From Rhizobium sp. ZPR4 (GTDB lineage Bacteria; Pseudomonadota; Alphaproteobacteria; Rhizobiales; Rhizobiaceae): 64,000 nucleotides of DNA. Position numbers and translations under genes: made by a program. Shown here piece after piece: positions 26,175 through 34,763 of the stretch. The stretch covers positions 1,116,001 through 1,180,000 of the forward strand of contig NZ_CP157969.1 in the NCBI RefSeq assembly GCF_040215725.1. Direction: 5' to 3'. Below the pieces are notes generated by a model. It was not told where the DNA came from, did not search any database, and was given only the letters and a program-made list of their open reading frames with translations. The first letter of the stretch is position 1. Every line of letters starts with the position of its first letter.

Positions 26175-27371
26175 TCAATCCTCCACGTTCGGCAGCAGGA
26201 TCGTCAAAAGTCCGATCAGCGGCAGGAAGGCGCAAAGCTCGAAGACGAATTCGATGCTCGTATGGTCGGCGAGCACGCCGAGCGCAGCTGCCCCGATACC
26301 GCCCATGCCGAAGGCGAAGCCGAAAAACAGCCCGGACACCATACCGACACGACCGGGCAGCAATTCCTGTGCGTAGACGACGATCGCTGAAAAGGCAGAT
26401 GCAATGACCGTGCCGATAATTGCGCTGAGAATGATCGTCGTCTCGAGATTGGCATGGGGCAGAACAACGGTGAAGGGCAGGATGCCGAGGATCGAGCCCC
26501 AGATGACTTTCTTGCGGCCGATGCGGTCGCCAACCGGGCCGCCGACCATCGTGCCGACGGCAACAGCGGCGAAGAACACGAACTGGCAGAGCTGAGCCGT
26601 CCGTTCGGTGACGCCGAAGCGGGCCATCAGGTAGAAATTATAGTAGCTGGTGAAGCTGGCGAGATAGAAGTACTTCGAGAAAATCAAGGCGATCAGCACG
26701 GCAATGGCAAGGCCGACGCGGGCGCGGGACAGGCTCAGGGCCTTGTGGACCTTGCCCGATTTTGCCGGTGCGCGCAGGTGGCTGCCATTGACCTGATACC
26801 AGCGGCCCAATCTTCCAAGAATGAGAATGCCGACGAATGCCAGGCTCGCAAGTGCGGCCATTCCATGCTGGCCATGCGGAAGAATGAAGAAAGCGGCGAG
26901 CAGCGGCCCGAGCGAAGTGCCGAAATTGCCGCCGACCTGGAACACCGACTGGGCAAAGCCATGCTTGCCGCCCGATGCCAGTCGCGCGATTCGTGAAGCT
27001 TCTGGATGGAAGATCGAGGAGCCGAGACCAAGCAGCATCGCGCCCATCAGCAGCATCGGATAGTTCGAGGCCATTCCGAGTGTGATCATACCAGCGCAGC
27101 TGCAGGCCATGCCGAACGGCAGTGAATAGGGTTGCGGTCGTCCATCCGTGTACCAGCCGACGAAGGGCTGCAGGATCGAGGCGGTGATCTGGTAGACGAA
27201 GGTCAACACGCCGAGCTGGGCGAAGCTCAGGTCAAAGCCGGTCTTCAGCACCGGATAGCTTGCCGGCAGCAGGGCCTGCGTGACATCGTTGATGAAATGG
27301 CCAAGACTGGCCACCATCAGGACCGGATATATCGTAGTGGCCGCGCGGGGCGGGTTCATGACCTGGCTCAT
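26175..27371 (-). CDS. MFS efflux transporter, fosmidomycin-resistance (Fsr) type
   Basis: A 398-residue major facilitator with twelve predicted helices. The early stretch LGHFINDVTQALLPASYPVLK is characteristic of Fsr-type transporters, which export fosmidomycin and related compounds in Escherichia coli. A cytoplasmic loop between helices 6 and 7 and DRIGRKKVIWG after helix 8 fit the family. I use the ATG at 27371; a GTG three codons earlier is possible. An AraC gene is divergent and probably regulates it. The natural substrate is unknown. Confidence 0.88.
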   Translation of the reverse strand: MSQVMNPPRAATTIYPVLMVASLGHFINDVTQALLPASYPVLKTGFDLSFAQLGVLTFVYQITASILQPFVGWYTDGRPQPYSLPFGMACSCAGMITLGMASNYPMLLMGAMLLGLGSSIFHPEASRIARLASGGKHGFAQSVFQVGGNFGTSLGPLLAAFFILPHGQHGMAALASLAFVGILILGRLGRWYQVNGSHLRAPAKSGKVHKALSLSRARVGLAIAVLIALIFSKYFYLASFTSYYNFYLMARFGVTERTAQLCQFVFFAAVAVGTMVGGPVGDRIGRKKVIWGSILGILPFTVVLPHANLETTIILSAIIGTVIASAFSAIVVYAQELLPGRVGMVSGLFFGFAFGMGGIGAAALGVLADHTSIEFVFELCAFLPLIGLLTILLPNVED

Positions 27372-27465
27372 GGCTCTCACTTTTCAATGATCTGCCGTGC
27401 TGATATTGGAAAACATCATCGCCCGCTACCGCGACAAGGCGCAATTCTTACGAGACTGGGCCAGA

Positions 27466-28275
27466 ATGGTCAGGAACAGCCGCATAGATCCATTCATCGA
27501 TGTCGACCGGCCTCTGATTGCGCTGGGCAACGAATATGGCGACGGCCACCGTGTCGAACCGCACCAGCATCGCCGCGCCCAATTGCTATACGGTTTTTCC
27601 GGCGTGGTGGTCGTGACCACGCCCGACGGCACGCTGGTCATGCCGCCGGAGCGCGGCATGTGGATCCCTCCGGGCGTGATCCACAGCGTGCGCATGCTCG
27701 GCAAGGTCAGCATGCGCAGTCTCTACATTGAGCCGGAAGCGATCAAGACAATGCCGGATCACTGTCAGGTGGTCGAAATCTCGCCTCTGCTGCGCACCTT
27801 GATTGCCGAAGCCGTCGATATTCCGGTCGACTACGACGTCAATGATCGGGCCGGCGTCTTGATGGCATTGCTTCTGCACGAACTGGCAAGGCTGAGGCCA
27901 TTGCCATTGTCCTTGCCGATCCCGCGCAACAGGACGCTTGCTGAGAAGTGCCAGGATTTTCTGCGGCAGCCGACGACGCATGATACAATCGATCTATGGG
28001 CCGGCCACATGCGCATGAGCCGCCGCGCCTTTACCCGAATGTTTCGTCTGGAAACGGGGCTTAGCTTCGTCAAATGGCGGGAGCAGGCCTGCCTGCATGC
28101 CGCACTTCCGCGGCTTGTTGCCGGCGTGCCGGTGACGACGATCGCGATCGACCTCGGCTACAAGAACCCGGCCGCCTTCACGACCATGTTCAAGCGTGCC
28201 TTCGGCTATTCGCCACGCGAAATGGCGCGCCAGCATGCAGGAAGCGATTCAGGTGGAGCCAGTCTGCAGCCGTGA
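27466..28275 (+). CDS. AraC family regulator with cupin sensor domain
   Basis: A protein of about 269 residues. An N-terminal cupin (HRVEPHQHRRAQLLYGFSG, a His-rich metal-site pattern, then MPPERGMWIPPGVIHSV) is followed by two C-terminal helix-turn-helix units (TIDLWAGHMRMSRRAFTRMF and VTTIAIDLGYKNPAAFTTMF). A GTG at 27397 would leave only 25 bases to the divergent MFS start, too little for a promoter, so I prefer the ATG at 27466. The divergent arrangement suggests that it controls the Fsr-type pump. Confidence 0.88.
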   Translation: MVRNSRIDPFIDVDRPLIALGNEYGDGHRVEPHQHRRAQLLYGFSGVVVVTTPDGTLVMPPERGMWIPPGVIHSVRMLGKVSMRSLYIEPEAIKTMPDHCQVVEISPLLRTLIAEAVDIPVDYDVNDRAGVLMALLLHELARLRPLPLSLPIPRNRTLAEKCQDFLRQPTTHDTIDLWAGHMRMSRRAFTRMFRLETGLSFVKWREQACLHAALPRLVAGVPVTTIAIDLGYKNPAAFTTMFKRAFGYSPREMARQHAGSDSGGASLQP

Positions 28276-28316
28276 ACGTCATGCCGGATGATCGGGAAGA
28301 GGGCGACGCAGCTCCG

Positions 28317-29945
28317 TCAGGTCGCGTCGAGATAGGGTTTCAACGGCATGTCGTCGTGTCTGGGCACCGTCTGCCGTTCGATCATGTGGTGGATGACCGG
28401 TGGCCGGTCGCCACGATGCAGCCTATCCAGATGTTCGGCGACCTCGACATCGGCGTGCGTCTGGCGCTGGCTGTGGCGGACATAGTCGATCCAGGTCGGC
28501 AGATGGTAGCTTTCCGTCCAGGTATTCGGCTTTTCCAGATCGCGCAATAGCGACCATTGCTTTGCGCCGTCGCGGATTCTCATCCGGCGGCGCTGGGCCA
28601 TGACGGCCAGAAACTCCTGCACGTCCTCCTGCTCGATGTCATAATCCACCATGACCAGGATCGGGCCGCTTCTGGAACGCAGATCGAGCTGCAGTTGTGG
28701 TTCGCTGAAGGTATTTGTCGGGTCGAGATTGAGGGATTCGAAGTCCGGCTGGCGCAACACGAGACCAAGCAGGCCGCCGATGCCAAGGGCAGCACTTGCG
28801 ATGAAGAGGGCGCCAGTGACGCCATGGGCGTCGGCCAGTTCACCCCAGAGCCAGCTTCCTACAGCCATGCCGCCGAAAGTGGCGGTCTGATAGAGCGACA
28901 GGGCGCGGCCGACGACCCAGCGTGGCGTCGACAGCTGAACCGTGACATTGAACAGCGAGAAGGCCTGCACCCAGGCGACGCCGGCAGGCATCAGGAGAAG
29001 ACAGCTGAGCCATACCTGATTGCTGAGCGCCAGGAAGCAGCAGCTGATCGCCAGCGTGAAGAAGGCACCGCGGATCACCCATTCATTGCTCAGGATATCG
29101 CGAATGCGGCCGATCAGCATCGCGCTGCAGATGGCGCCGAAGCCGAAGAAGCCGAGCATGATACCGTAGGTGATCGCGGTGCCATGCACATGGTCGCGTG
29201 CAACGAGAGGCAGCAGGGCCAAAATGACGATCGCCGTCAGGCCGAAGACGAAGCCGCGGCACATTACCGTGAGGAGGTTGGGCGACATCAGCACATAGCG
29301 AAATCCGGCTGACATCGCGCTGCCGAAGGGCTCGCGCGGCAGCGTATTGTAGACGGGAGCCTTCTTCCAGCGCCATAGAGTTATGATGAGAGCAAAATAA
29401 CAAAAGACGTTGAAGAGAAATGCGAAGGCCGCGCCCGCAGCCGCGACGATGACGCCGCCGATCGCCGGCCCGATACTGCGCATGAGGTTATAGCTCATGC
29501 TGTTGAGCGCCACGGCGCCCGGCAGATGTTCCCGCGGCACGACATCGCCCATGGAGGCCTGCCATGACGGATTGTGCAGCGCGCCGCCGCAGCCGATCAG
29601 GAAGGTGAAACAGAGCAGGAGCCAGGGGGTCAGGGCATTGCTGTAGGACAGCACCGCCAGCGTCGCGGATACGCTGAGCATCAGCGTCTGCGCGATCAGC
29701 ATGATCCGTCTTCGATCGTAATTGTCGGCAAGCGCGCCGGCGGCGAGCGAAAAGATCATGACAGGCAGCGTCGTGGAGGACTGGACCAGCGCCACCATGC
29801 CGTGGGATGTGGCAAGGCTGGTCATGAGCCAGGCAGCACCCACGCCTTCGACCAAACCGCCGAGATTTGAGATGAGCGTTGCCGACCAGAGAGAGCGGAA
29901 TGTCTTGGACTGAAACGCGACGAGCGGGGAGGTTCTATTGGGCAT
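28317..29945 (-). CDS. MFS transporter (MFS_3/EntS-like) with C-terminal ABM-like domain
   Basis: A 542-residue protein. Residues 1-405 form twelve helices of the MFS_3 group related to the enterobactin exporter EntS (SKTFRSLWSATLISNLGGLV start, DNYDRRRIMLIAQ between helices 2 and 3). The last 130 residues are soluble and contain VDYDIEQEDVQEFLAVMAQR and a His-rich end, resembling the ferredoxin-like ABM/monooxygenase fold found in many members of this group. Export of a siderophore or drug is possible. It converges with the AraC gene across 41 bases. No siderophore synthesis genes are nearby. Confidence 0.85.
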   Translation of the reverse strand: MPNRTSPLVAFQSKTFRSLWSATLISNLGGLVEGVGAAWLMTSLATSHGMVALVQSSTTLPVMIFSLAAGALADNYDRRRIMLIAQTLMLSVSATLAVLSYSNALTPWLLLCFTFLIGCGGALHNPSWQASMGDVVPREHLPGAVALNSMSYNLMRSIGPAIGGVIVAAAGAAFAFLFNVFCYFALIITLWRWKKAPVYNTLPREPFGSAMSAGFRYVLMSPNLLTVMCRGFVFGLTAIVILALLPLVARDHVHGTAITYGIMLGFFGFGAICSAMLIGRIRDILSNEWVIRGAFFTLAISCCFLALSNQVWLSCLLLMPAGVAWVQAFSLFNVTVQLSTPRWVVGRALSLYQTATFGGMAVGSWLWGELADAHGVTGALFIASAALGIGGLLGLVLRQPDFESLNLDPTNTFSEPQLQLDLRSRSGPILVMVDYDIEQEDVQEFLAVMAQRRRMRIRDGAKQWSLLRDLEKPNTWTESYHLPTWIDYVRHSQRQTHADVEVAEHLDRLHRGDRPPVIHHMIERQTVPRHDDMPLKPYLDAT

Positions 29946-30130
29946 GTCGGCTTTTCTTCGCAGGATTATCTTGCTCGACGGCGCGGCGAAATCGCTCGAA
30001 GCCTATGCACAGCCGAGTCGAAATGGAGCCTATAGTGATTTGCTAATTTCTGAAACGATTTTGGAATAATATTCTCGCCAATGACGGCGGAATTGCGCGA
30101 TTGCATGGGTAAGGCTGCAAAGAACGATTT

Positions 30131-30955
30131 TTACTCGAGCAACGTGCCGATGCGATCGGGGTCAGGAGAAACGAAGATGACCACGGCCTCCCCGGAAACA
30201 TCCTTGGCAGAAACGAATCCGTTTTCGCCGAACTGATCGGGAAAACGGCTGTCGACCGAATTGTGCCTGTTGTCACCCAGCACGAAATAATGACCGGCGG
30301 GTACTTCGAATGGGCCTGCCTCATCCTGACCGGCGACTGCATGATCCGTCATTGCGGTCCTATAGCGCCGTCCCTCTGGCGTCGTCTCCTCAAGAATTCT
30401 AGCCGCATTGCCGAAGAGATCCGTCATCGTGCGATCCGTCGGCACCGCCGCAAAGGCCTTGCCGTCGACGAAAACCGTACCATCGTGCAACTCTACCTTT
30501 TCACCGGGAAGACCGATCAGCCGTTTGACGTACAAGACCGGCTTATCCGGAGAGGCGTAGTATTTGCTGGAAAAGACGATGATGTCACCACGCTTCGGTT
30601 CCGTGTCCTTATAGGGCCTTGTCATCAAGACTTCCCTTTCCTGAAGGCTCGGCGCCATGGAGGATGCGGGCACGGTTCGCATGGTCATGCCGCAAAAATC
30701 GCGCTGGAAGCCGGCAGCATCGCAATCGGCTGGGGCCACAGCCGATAAGGCCCGGGCCGCCTTGCCCGCCAGCCCCTGCATCTCGGCTGGATTCGTCTTC
30801 CATAGCCCCGCCTTCGCAAGAAGAAGCGGATAGGCTGGCCCGATAAATCGCATGAACTCCTGTTGGCGTGTATCGTCAGCCGCCACAGCCTCTCCTGCGA
30901 TGAGGAGAACCGACAATCCCGCTACCAGCACTCTACTTCGGAAAGAGAAACTCAC
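30131..30955 (-). CDS. Signal peptidase I-like S26 peptidase with a cleavable-type leader
   Basis: A protein of about 274 residues from a GTG at 30955, which has GAGG five bases upstream; a longer start at 30994 is possible. Residues 5-26 are a classic Sec leader ending GEAVAADD, not the usual transmembrane anchor. A helical domain of about 65 residues with two Cys (78 and 88) follows. The S26 fold starts near 90: Ser99 in SSMAPSL, Lys144 in YVKRLIGLPGE and the GDNRHNSVDSR box, so the Ser-Lys dyad is intact. Housekeeping signal peptidase I is membrane-anchored; this protein may be a soluble periplasmic protease of narrow use. It appears monocistronic. Confidence 0.85.
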   Translation of the reverse strand: MSFSFRSRVLVAGLSVLLIAGEAVAADDTRQQEFMRFIGPAYPLLLAKAGLWKTNPAEMQGLAGKAARALSAVAPADCDAAGFQRDFCGMTMRTVPASSMAPSLQEREVLMTRPYKDTEPKRGDIIVFSSKYYASPDKPVLYVKRLIGLPGEKVELHDGTVFVDGKAFAAVPTDRTMTDLFGNAARILEETTPEGRRYRTAMTDHAVAGQDEAGPFEVPAGHYFVLGDNRHNSVDSRFPDQFGENGFVSAKDVSGEAVVIFVSPDPDRIGTLLE

Positions 30956-30994
30956 ATTGTCCTCGCAAGTCACGAACCGAACATGAAGCCTCAA

Positions 30995-31320
30995 GATTGT
31001 GCGTGGAGCGACGAAGGCAAGTGCGAAATGACGTCGAGCGTGCGATCATCGGTGCGGCATGATCGACACAAAGGGATTGCCGATGTCCTATCCGCCTTCC
31101 AATCCAATTGGGTAGCTCACCTAAATCTACGGTAGATGCTAATATTCTAATTACTGGCCTGAATGCCACCCTCGGGCCAGACAGTGCAGCGTCCGACGAC
31201 TGCCCATCCTTTGTCGTCGGACGCACCTCTCAATATCGGCATCAGCTTTGAACGGCAGACTGCTTTCCGCGAAAACCTGTGCCTCACCCATCAGGTCAAT
31301 GCCGCGCAGTCGGGAGTGGG
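30995..31320. other. 326-base spacer between S26 peptidase and GGDEF-EAL genes
   Basis: No gene is supported here. It holds the promoter of the peptidase gene and a perfect 12-bp hairpin (31189-31224, listed separately). Confidence 0.5.
31189..31224. terminator. Perfect 12-bp inverted repeat, probable terminator
   Basis: GCGTCCGACGAC (31189-31200) and GTCGTCGGACGC (31213-31224) are perfectly complementary around a 12-base loop. The element lies about 100 bases past the stop codon of the minus-strand GGDEF-EAL gene. No run of U follows on either strand, so factor-dependent termination or protein binding are alternatives. Confidence 0.5.
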
Positions 31321-33732
31321 CTAGTATTGCCCGTCCGCAGAATCAGCGTCTGCAGCCTTGCCCGAACTTTTGTCTCTGCCAGATTTTGGGCCTCGAACGT
31401 TTGAGGCTCCGCTCTCATCACCGGCGTCGCTGTTCTTCCGGCCGATCATGGTACGGAATTCGGTTTCCGGGACAGGCGGGCTGAAGTAATAGCCCTGACT
31501 CTCCGAGCAGCCGGCCTTGATGACCATGTCGAGCTGGGTCTGCGTCTCGACGCCCTCCGCCGTGGTCAGCATCTTGAGATTGCGACCGAGCGTAGCGATG
31601 GACTGGACGATGGCAAAGCTGTCAGGCCGGTTTTCCAAGTCGCGCACGAAACTGCGGTCGATCTTCAGCTTGTCGAAGGGGAAGCGCTGCAGATAGTTCA
31701 GCGAAGAATAGCCGGTGCCGAAATCGTCAAGTGCGATGGTCAAGCCGAGCGAACGCAGCCGGTTCAGCACCTCAAGGTTCGCGGCATTGTCTCGCAGAAG
31801 TACCGACTCCGTGATTTCCAGTTCCAGTCGACGCGCATCGAATTCGGTAAGTTCCAACACGGTCTTGACCGTATCGACCAGGTCCGTCTGACGGAACTGA
31901 ACCGGAGAGAGGTTGACTGAAACGCGCACGTCCTCGGGCCAGTTAAGCGCATCTTGGCATGCCTGCTCCAGCACCCATTTGCCGAGCGCATCGATGAAGC
32001 CGGTTTCCTCTGCCAGCGGGATGAATTCGGCCGGCGGGATCAGCCCGCGCTCTGGATGGCGCCAGCGTACCAGCGCCTCACTGGCAACGATCTTGCGGGT
32101 CTTGAGCGAAATCTGCGGTTGGTAATGAACCTCGAATTGCCCAAGCTTGATGCCGTGGCGCATATCCGCCTCCAGATTACGCCGGTTCTGGAGATCCTCT
32201 TCCATCTGCGGAGAGAAGATGCGGTAGACGCCCTTACCATCAGCTTTGGCCTGGTATAGTGCCAGGTCGGCATTCTTCATCAGTTGGCCGGTATCACCGC
32301 CAGCGCGCGATGCGACTGCGATACCGATACAGGTACTGACGACGATCTCGTTGCCGTTGATACGGTAAGGCCGGCTAATGTTGGTTATGAGGCGCTCCGA
32401 CAGGTCGCGGGCGCTGTCGAGTGTGGAATCCAGACACCTGTGCAGCACGGCGAATTCGTCACCGCCCAATCGTGCCACGATGTCCTGTTGTGATGCGGTG
32501 TTGCGCAGCCGCCTGGCGACCTTGCGCAGCAACACGTCGCCGACAGGGTGGCCCAGCGTGTCGTTGACTTCCTTGAAGCGGTCGAGATCGAGATAGAGTA
32601 TGGTAAATAATTGGCCGCCGGCCGCCAATCCACGCAGTGCGTGGCCGACGCTTTCCCAGAATAGTAACCGGTTAGGCATGTCGGTCAGCGCGTCATGATG
32701 GGCCATATGCACCACGCGATCCTGCGCGCGATGACGCTCGCTGACATCCTCGAAAGTGCAAACCCAGCCGCCTTCACCCGTCGGTTCGTGCGATACGGCC
32801 AGCACCATGCCGTTTGCAAGATGATGGATATGGTCGCTGAGCACGGCGATGTCGTTCCGGACACGAGCCTTATCGCCAGCAACGCCGCGCGGCCCGCTGG
32901 TTGACAATCCGGGGGGCAGCAATTCGGGCGCGATGAGATCGGCCAGCGGGGTACCGATCCTTGCCCGGACTTCATCGAGACCGAACAGGGTCAGGAAACG
33001 GGGATTGTGAACGATGACGCGATATTGGTCGTCGAGCAGGCAAAGACCGAGGGACATGGCCTCCATTGCCGCATCGAACCGGGCATTCTGGATCGCCAGG
33101 GTCTGCTCCTTGGCCTGCAGGATCTTTTGGGCCCGACCCAAAAGGCCATTGTGAATGAGCAGCAGCAGAATCAGCAGGCAGCCGCCGATAAGCATGCCGA
33201 CGGTGACCCAGGTCAGGGCCAATTGCAGCCCAAGAAGGCCGCGCCGATCCTCGGCAATGCGCGCCGAATACCACATGTTGCTGTCGCTGGAGAGGCGCGC
33301 CAGCTTCGGGTAGATCGGTTCCAGGATCGTGAGGATACGCGCCGGTGTTCCAGGCACGGAAAGCTGGCTAAGGAGCGGCCGGGTCTGGTTGAGCGCATCT
33401 TCGAGGTCGTCGAGGGTCTCGCCGATATGCGGATTCGATTGTACGAACTTCTCGACCCCGTTGGACCGCAGGGTCTTGAGGCGATTGACGACGATATCGA
33501 AGCGCAGCCTGACCTCATGGGCATCGACGCTGCCGTCGTTCATGCCCATGGCGCTGACGCGCTGTTCGAGTCTGGTGAACTCACTCGGAGCTTGGGCTAT
33601 CGTCCAGGTGATATTGCCCAAGCCGACATCTTGCAGTGCGGTCTGGCGCTGGAAGACCAAGGCGGAAATATAGATCGCCGAGGTGATGAAACCCAGGATC
33701 ACAATTATCAGCGCTGTGCGGAGGTAGCGCAT
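31321..33732 (-). CDS. Membrane GGDEF-EAL cyclic-di-GMP enzyme with PAS domain
   Basis: An 803-residue protein: helix near 6-28, periplasmic helical sensor (about 30-172), helix near 175-198, PAS domain (about 215-330), GGDEF domain with an intact GGDEF motif near 422, and EAL domain with EALVRW near 550 and DDFGTGYSSLNYL later. Both catalytic signatures are kept, so synthesis and breakdown of cyclic di-GMP are both possible; such bifunctional proteins often act in one direction. The preceding gene, 11 bases upstream, encodes a small periplasmic protein that may supply the signal to the periplasmic sensor. Confidence 0.93.
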   Translation of the reverse strand: MRYLRTALIIVILGFITSAIYISALVFQRQTALQDVGLGNITWTIAQAPSEFTRLEQRVSAMGMNDGSVDAHEVRLRFDIVVNRLKTLRSNGVEKFVQSNPHIGETLDDLEDALNQTRPLLSQLSVPGTPARILTILEPIYPKLARLSSDSNMWYSARIAEDRRGLLGLQLALTWVTVGMLIGGCLLILLLLIHNGLLGRAQKILQAKEQTLAIQNARFDAAMEAMSLGLCLLDDQYRVIVHNPRFLTLFGLDEVRARIGTPLADLIAPELLPPGLSTSGPRGVAGDKARVRNDIAVLSDHIHHLANGMVLAVSHEPTGEGGWVCTFEDVSERHRAQDRVVHMAHHDALTDMPNRLLFWESVGHALRGLAAGGQLFTILYLDLDRFKEVNDTLGHPVGDVLLRKVARRLRNTASQQDIVARLGGDEFAVLHRCLDSTLDSARDLSERLITNISRPYRINGNEIVVSTCIGIAVASRAGGDTGQLMKNADLALYQAKADGKGVYRIFSPQMEEDLQNRRNLEADMRHGIKLGQFEVHYQPQISLKTRKIVASEALVRWRHPERGLIPPAEFIPLAEETGFIDALGKWVLEQACQDALNWPEDVRVSVNLSPVQFRQTDLVDTVKTVLELTEFDARRLELEITESVLLRDNAANLEVLNRLRSLGLTIALDDFGTGYSSLNYLQRFPFDKLKIDRSFVRDLENRPDSFAIVQSIATLGRNLKMLTTAEGVETQTQLDMVIKAGCSESQGYYFSPPVPETEFRTMIGRKNSDAGDESGASNVRGPKSGRDKSSGKAADADSADGQY

Positions 33733-33743
33733 GCGGTCCGGGG

Positions 33744-34211
33744 CTATTTCACGGAGATTGCCTTGACCTGCCAGACGGCACGACCGTGATAGGGCTGTCC
33801 CTGCAGGATGGGGTTGCTGTCGAATGGATACATCACAAAGAACGGACCCTGATCGTCAATGGGCATATATGCGCCGTTGCGCTTGACGGCGAGGATCGTG
33901 CCGAACTTGGTGAAATCGCTGGTCGGGATATCGACGCTATAATCATTGAGGGCAATGACTGTGGCCGTCGCACCTTGGGCCTTGGCTTTTTCAAGCAACA
34001 GCGCCATCGGCACGCCTTCAAAGTTGACCACACCGTCATTCCAGGGCGTCGAAGTCTTGATCGACACGAGGCCCATCGCCTCAAGCTGATTGCGATCGAA
34101 CGTCACCGAGCCTGAGGAGCTGGTAATCGTCACTGACGGCACGTCCTGCGCCAGGGCGGGCGCGACGAACGCAGCAAGGACTGCAAAAATAATTGAGGCG
34201 AGAAGACGCAT
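33744..34211 (-). CDS. Secreted protein of the molybdopterin-dependent oxidoreductase fold
   Basis: A 155-residue protein with a signal peptide (1-21, ending APALAQ). The mature part resembles the sulfite-oxidase/YedY molybdopterin-binding fold in reduced form (FEGVPMALLLEKA, IALNDYSVDIP, GPFFVMYPFD). It lacks the Cys that holds molybdenum in true enzymes, and is shorter than them, so it is probably not a redox enzyme. It is encoded directly ahead of the GGDEF-EAL gene, with 11 bases between them. I infer a periplasmic ligand-binding partner that feeds the cyclic-di-GMP enzyme. Confidence 0.75.
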   Translation of the reverse strand: MRLLASIIFAVLAAFVAPALAQDVPSVTITSSSGSVTFDRNQLEAMGLVSIKTSTPWNDGVVNFEGVPMALLLEKAKAQGATATVIALNDYSVDIPTSDFTKFGTILAVKRNGAYMPIDDQGPFFVMYPFDSNPILQGQPYHGRAVWQVKAISVK

Positions 34212-34763
34212 TGAGGGTCCGATGCTTTCGGGGTATGGGCCTTGCCCGTTCTATCTCCAGCCTGCACAACTGGCTGTTAAAGATCGGTTAAGTTCCACAG
34301 GGCAATGGAAACAAACTTAACAGCTCAAGATTGGGCGTAGCATTCGTCGGAACTCGCTGATCTATCTCCAGGTCGGTAAGCTCCGGGTTGCGTGCCGCTG
34401 ATCTGCACTTTTGCTATGAAGTCGACGGGTGCCGATATGGACTTTTTCGGCAGCTTCGGCAGCTGTAAAGGTCCTGCGATTTCATCCCCCCATCAATCAT
34501 ACCAAAGAAGTGCGGTGACCGGTTCAAAAAGTGACTGGCGCAACAGCGCTTTCTCTTTGCTACTCCTCGATAATGAGGAAGTGCAACAAATTCATGATAG
34601 ATGTAGCAACCGGCTTGCCCGCAACGGTTGGCCTTGCGAGTAAGAAAAATAGTTCAGCTTTCTAATGAATTCATACGCTTTCTAATCGCGCCGCTCAATA
34701 CAGAATGCGTCACGCCATCGGCAGCGTATTCTCCAACTCGCTCGATCGGCAGGCGGCGATGAT
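34212..34763. other. 552-base intergenic region with two hairpins
   Basis: No gene is supported. It separates the end of the glyoxylate operon from the periplasmic/GGDEF-EAL operon, both on the minus strand. At 34287-34321 a nested hairpin forms: GTTAAG pairs with CTTAAC and TTCCA pairs with TGGAA, with a five-base bulge. At 34557-34586, TTGC...CCTC can pair imperfectly with GAGG...GCAA and could end the glyoxylate operon transcript. The promoter of the downstream operon should lie in the first 100 bases. Confidence 0.45.
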
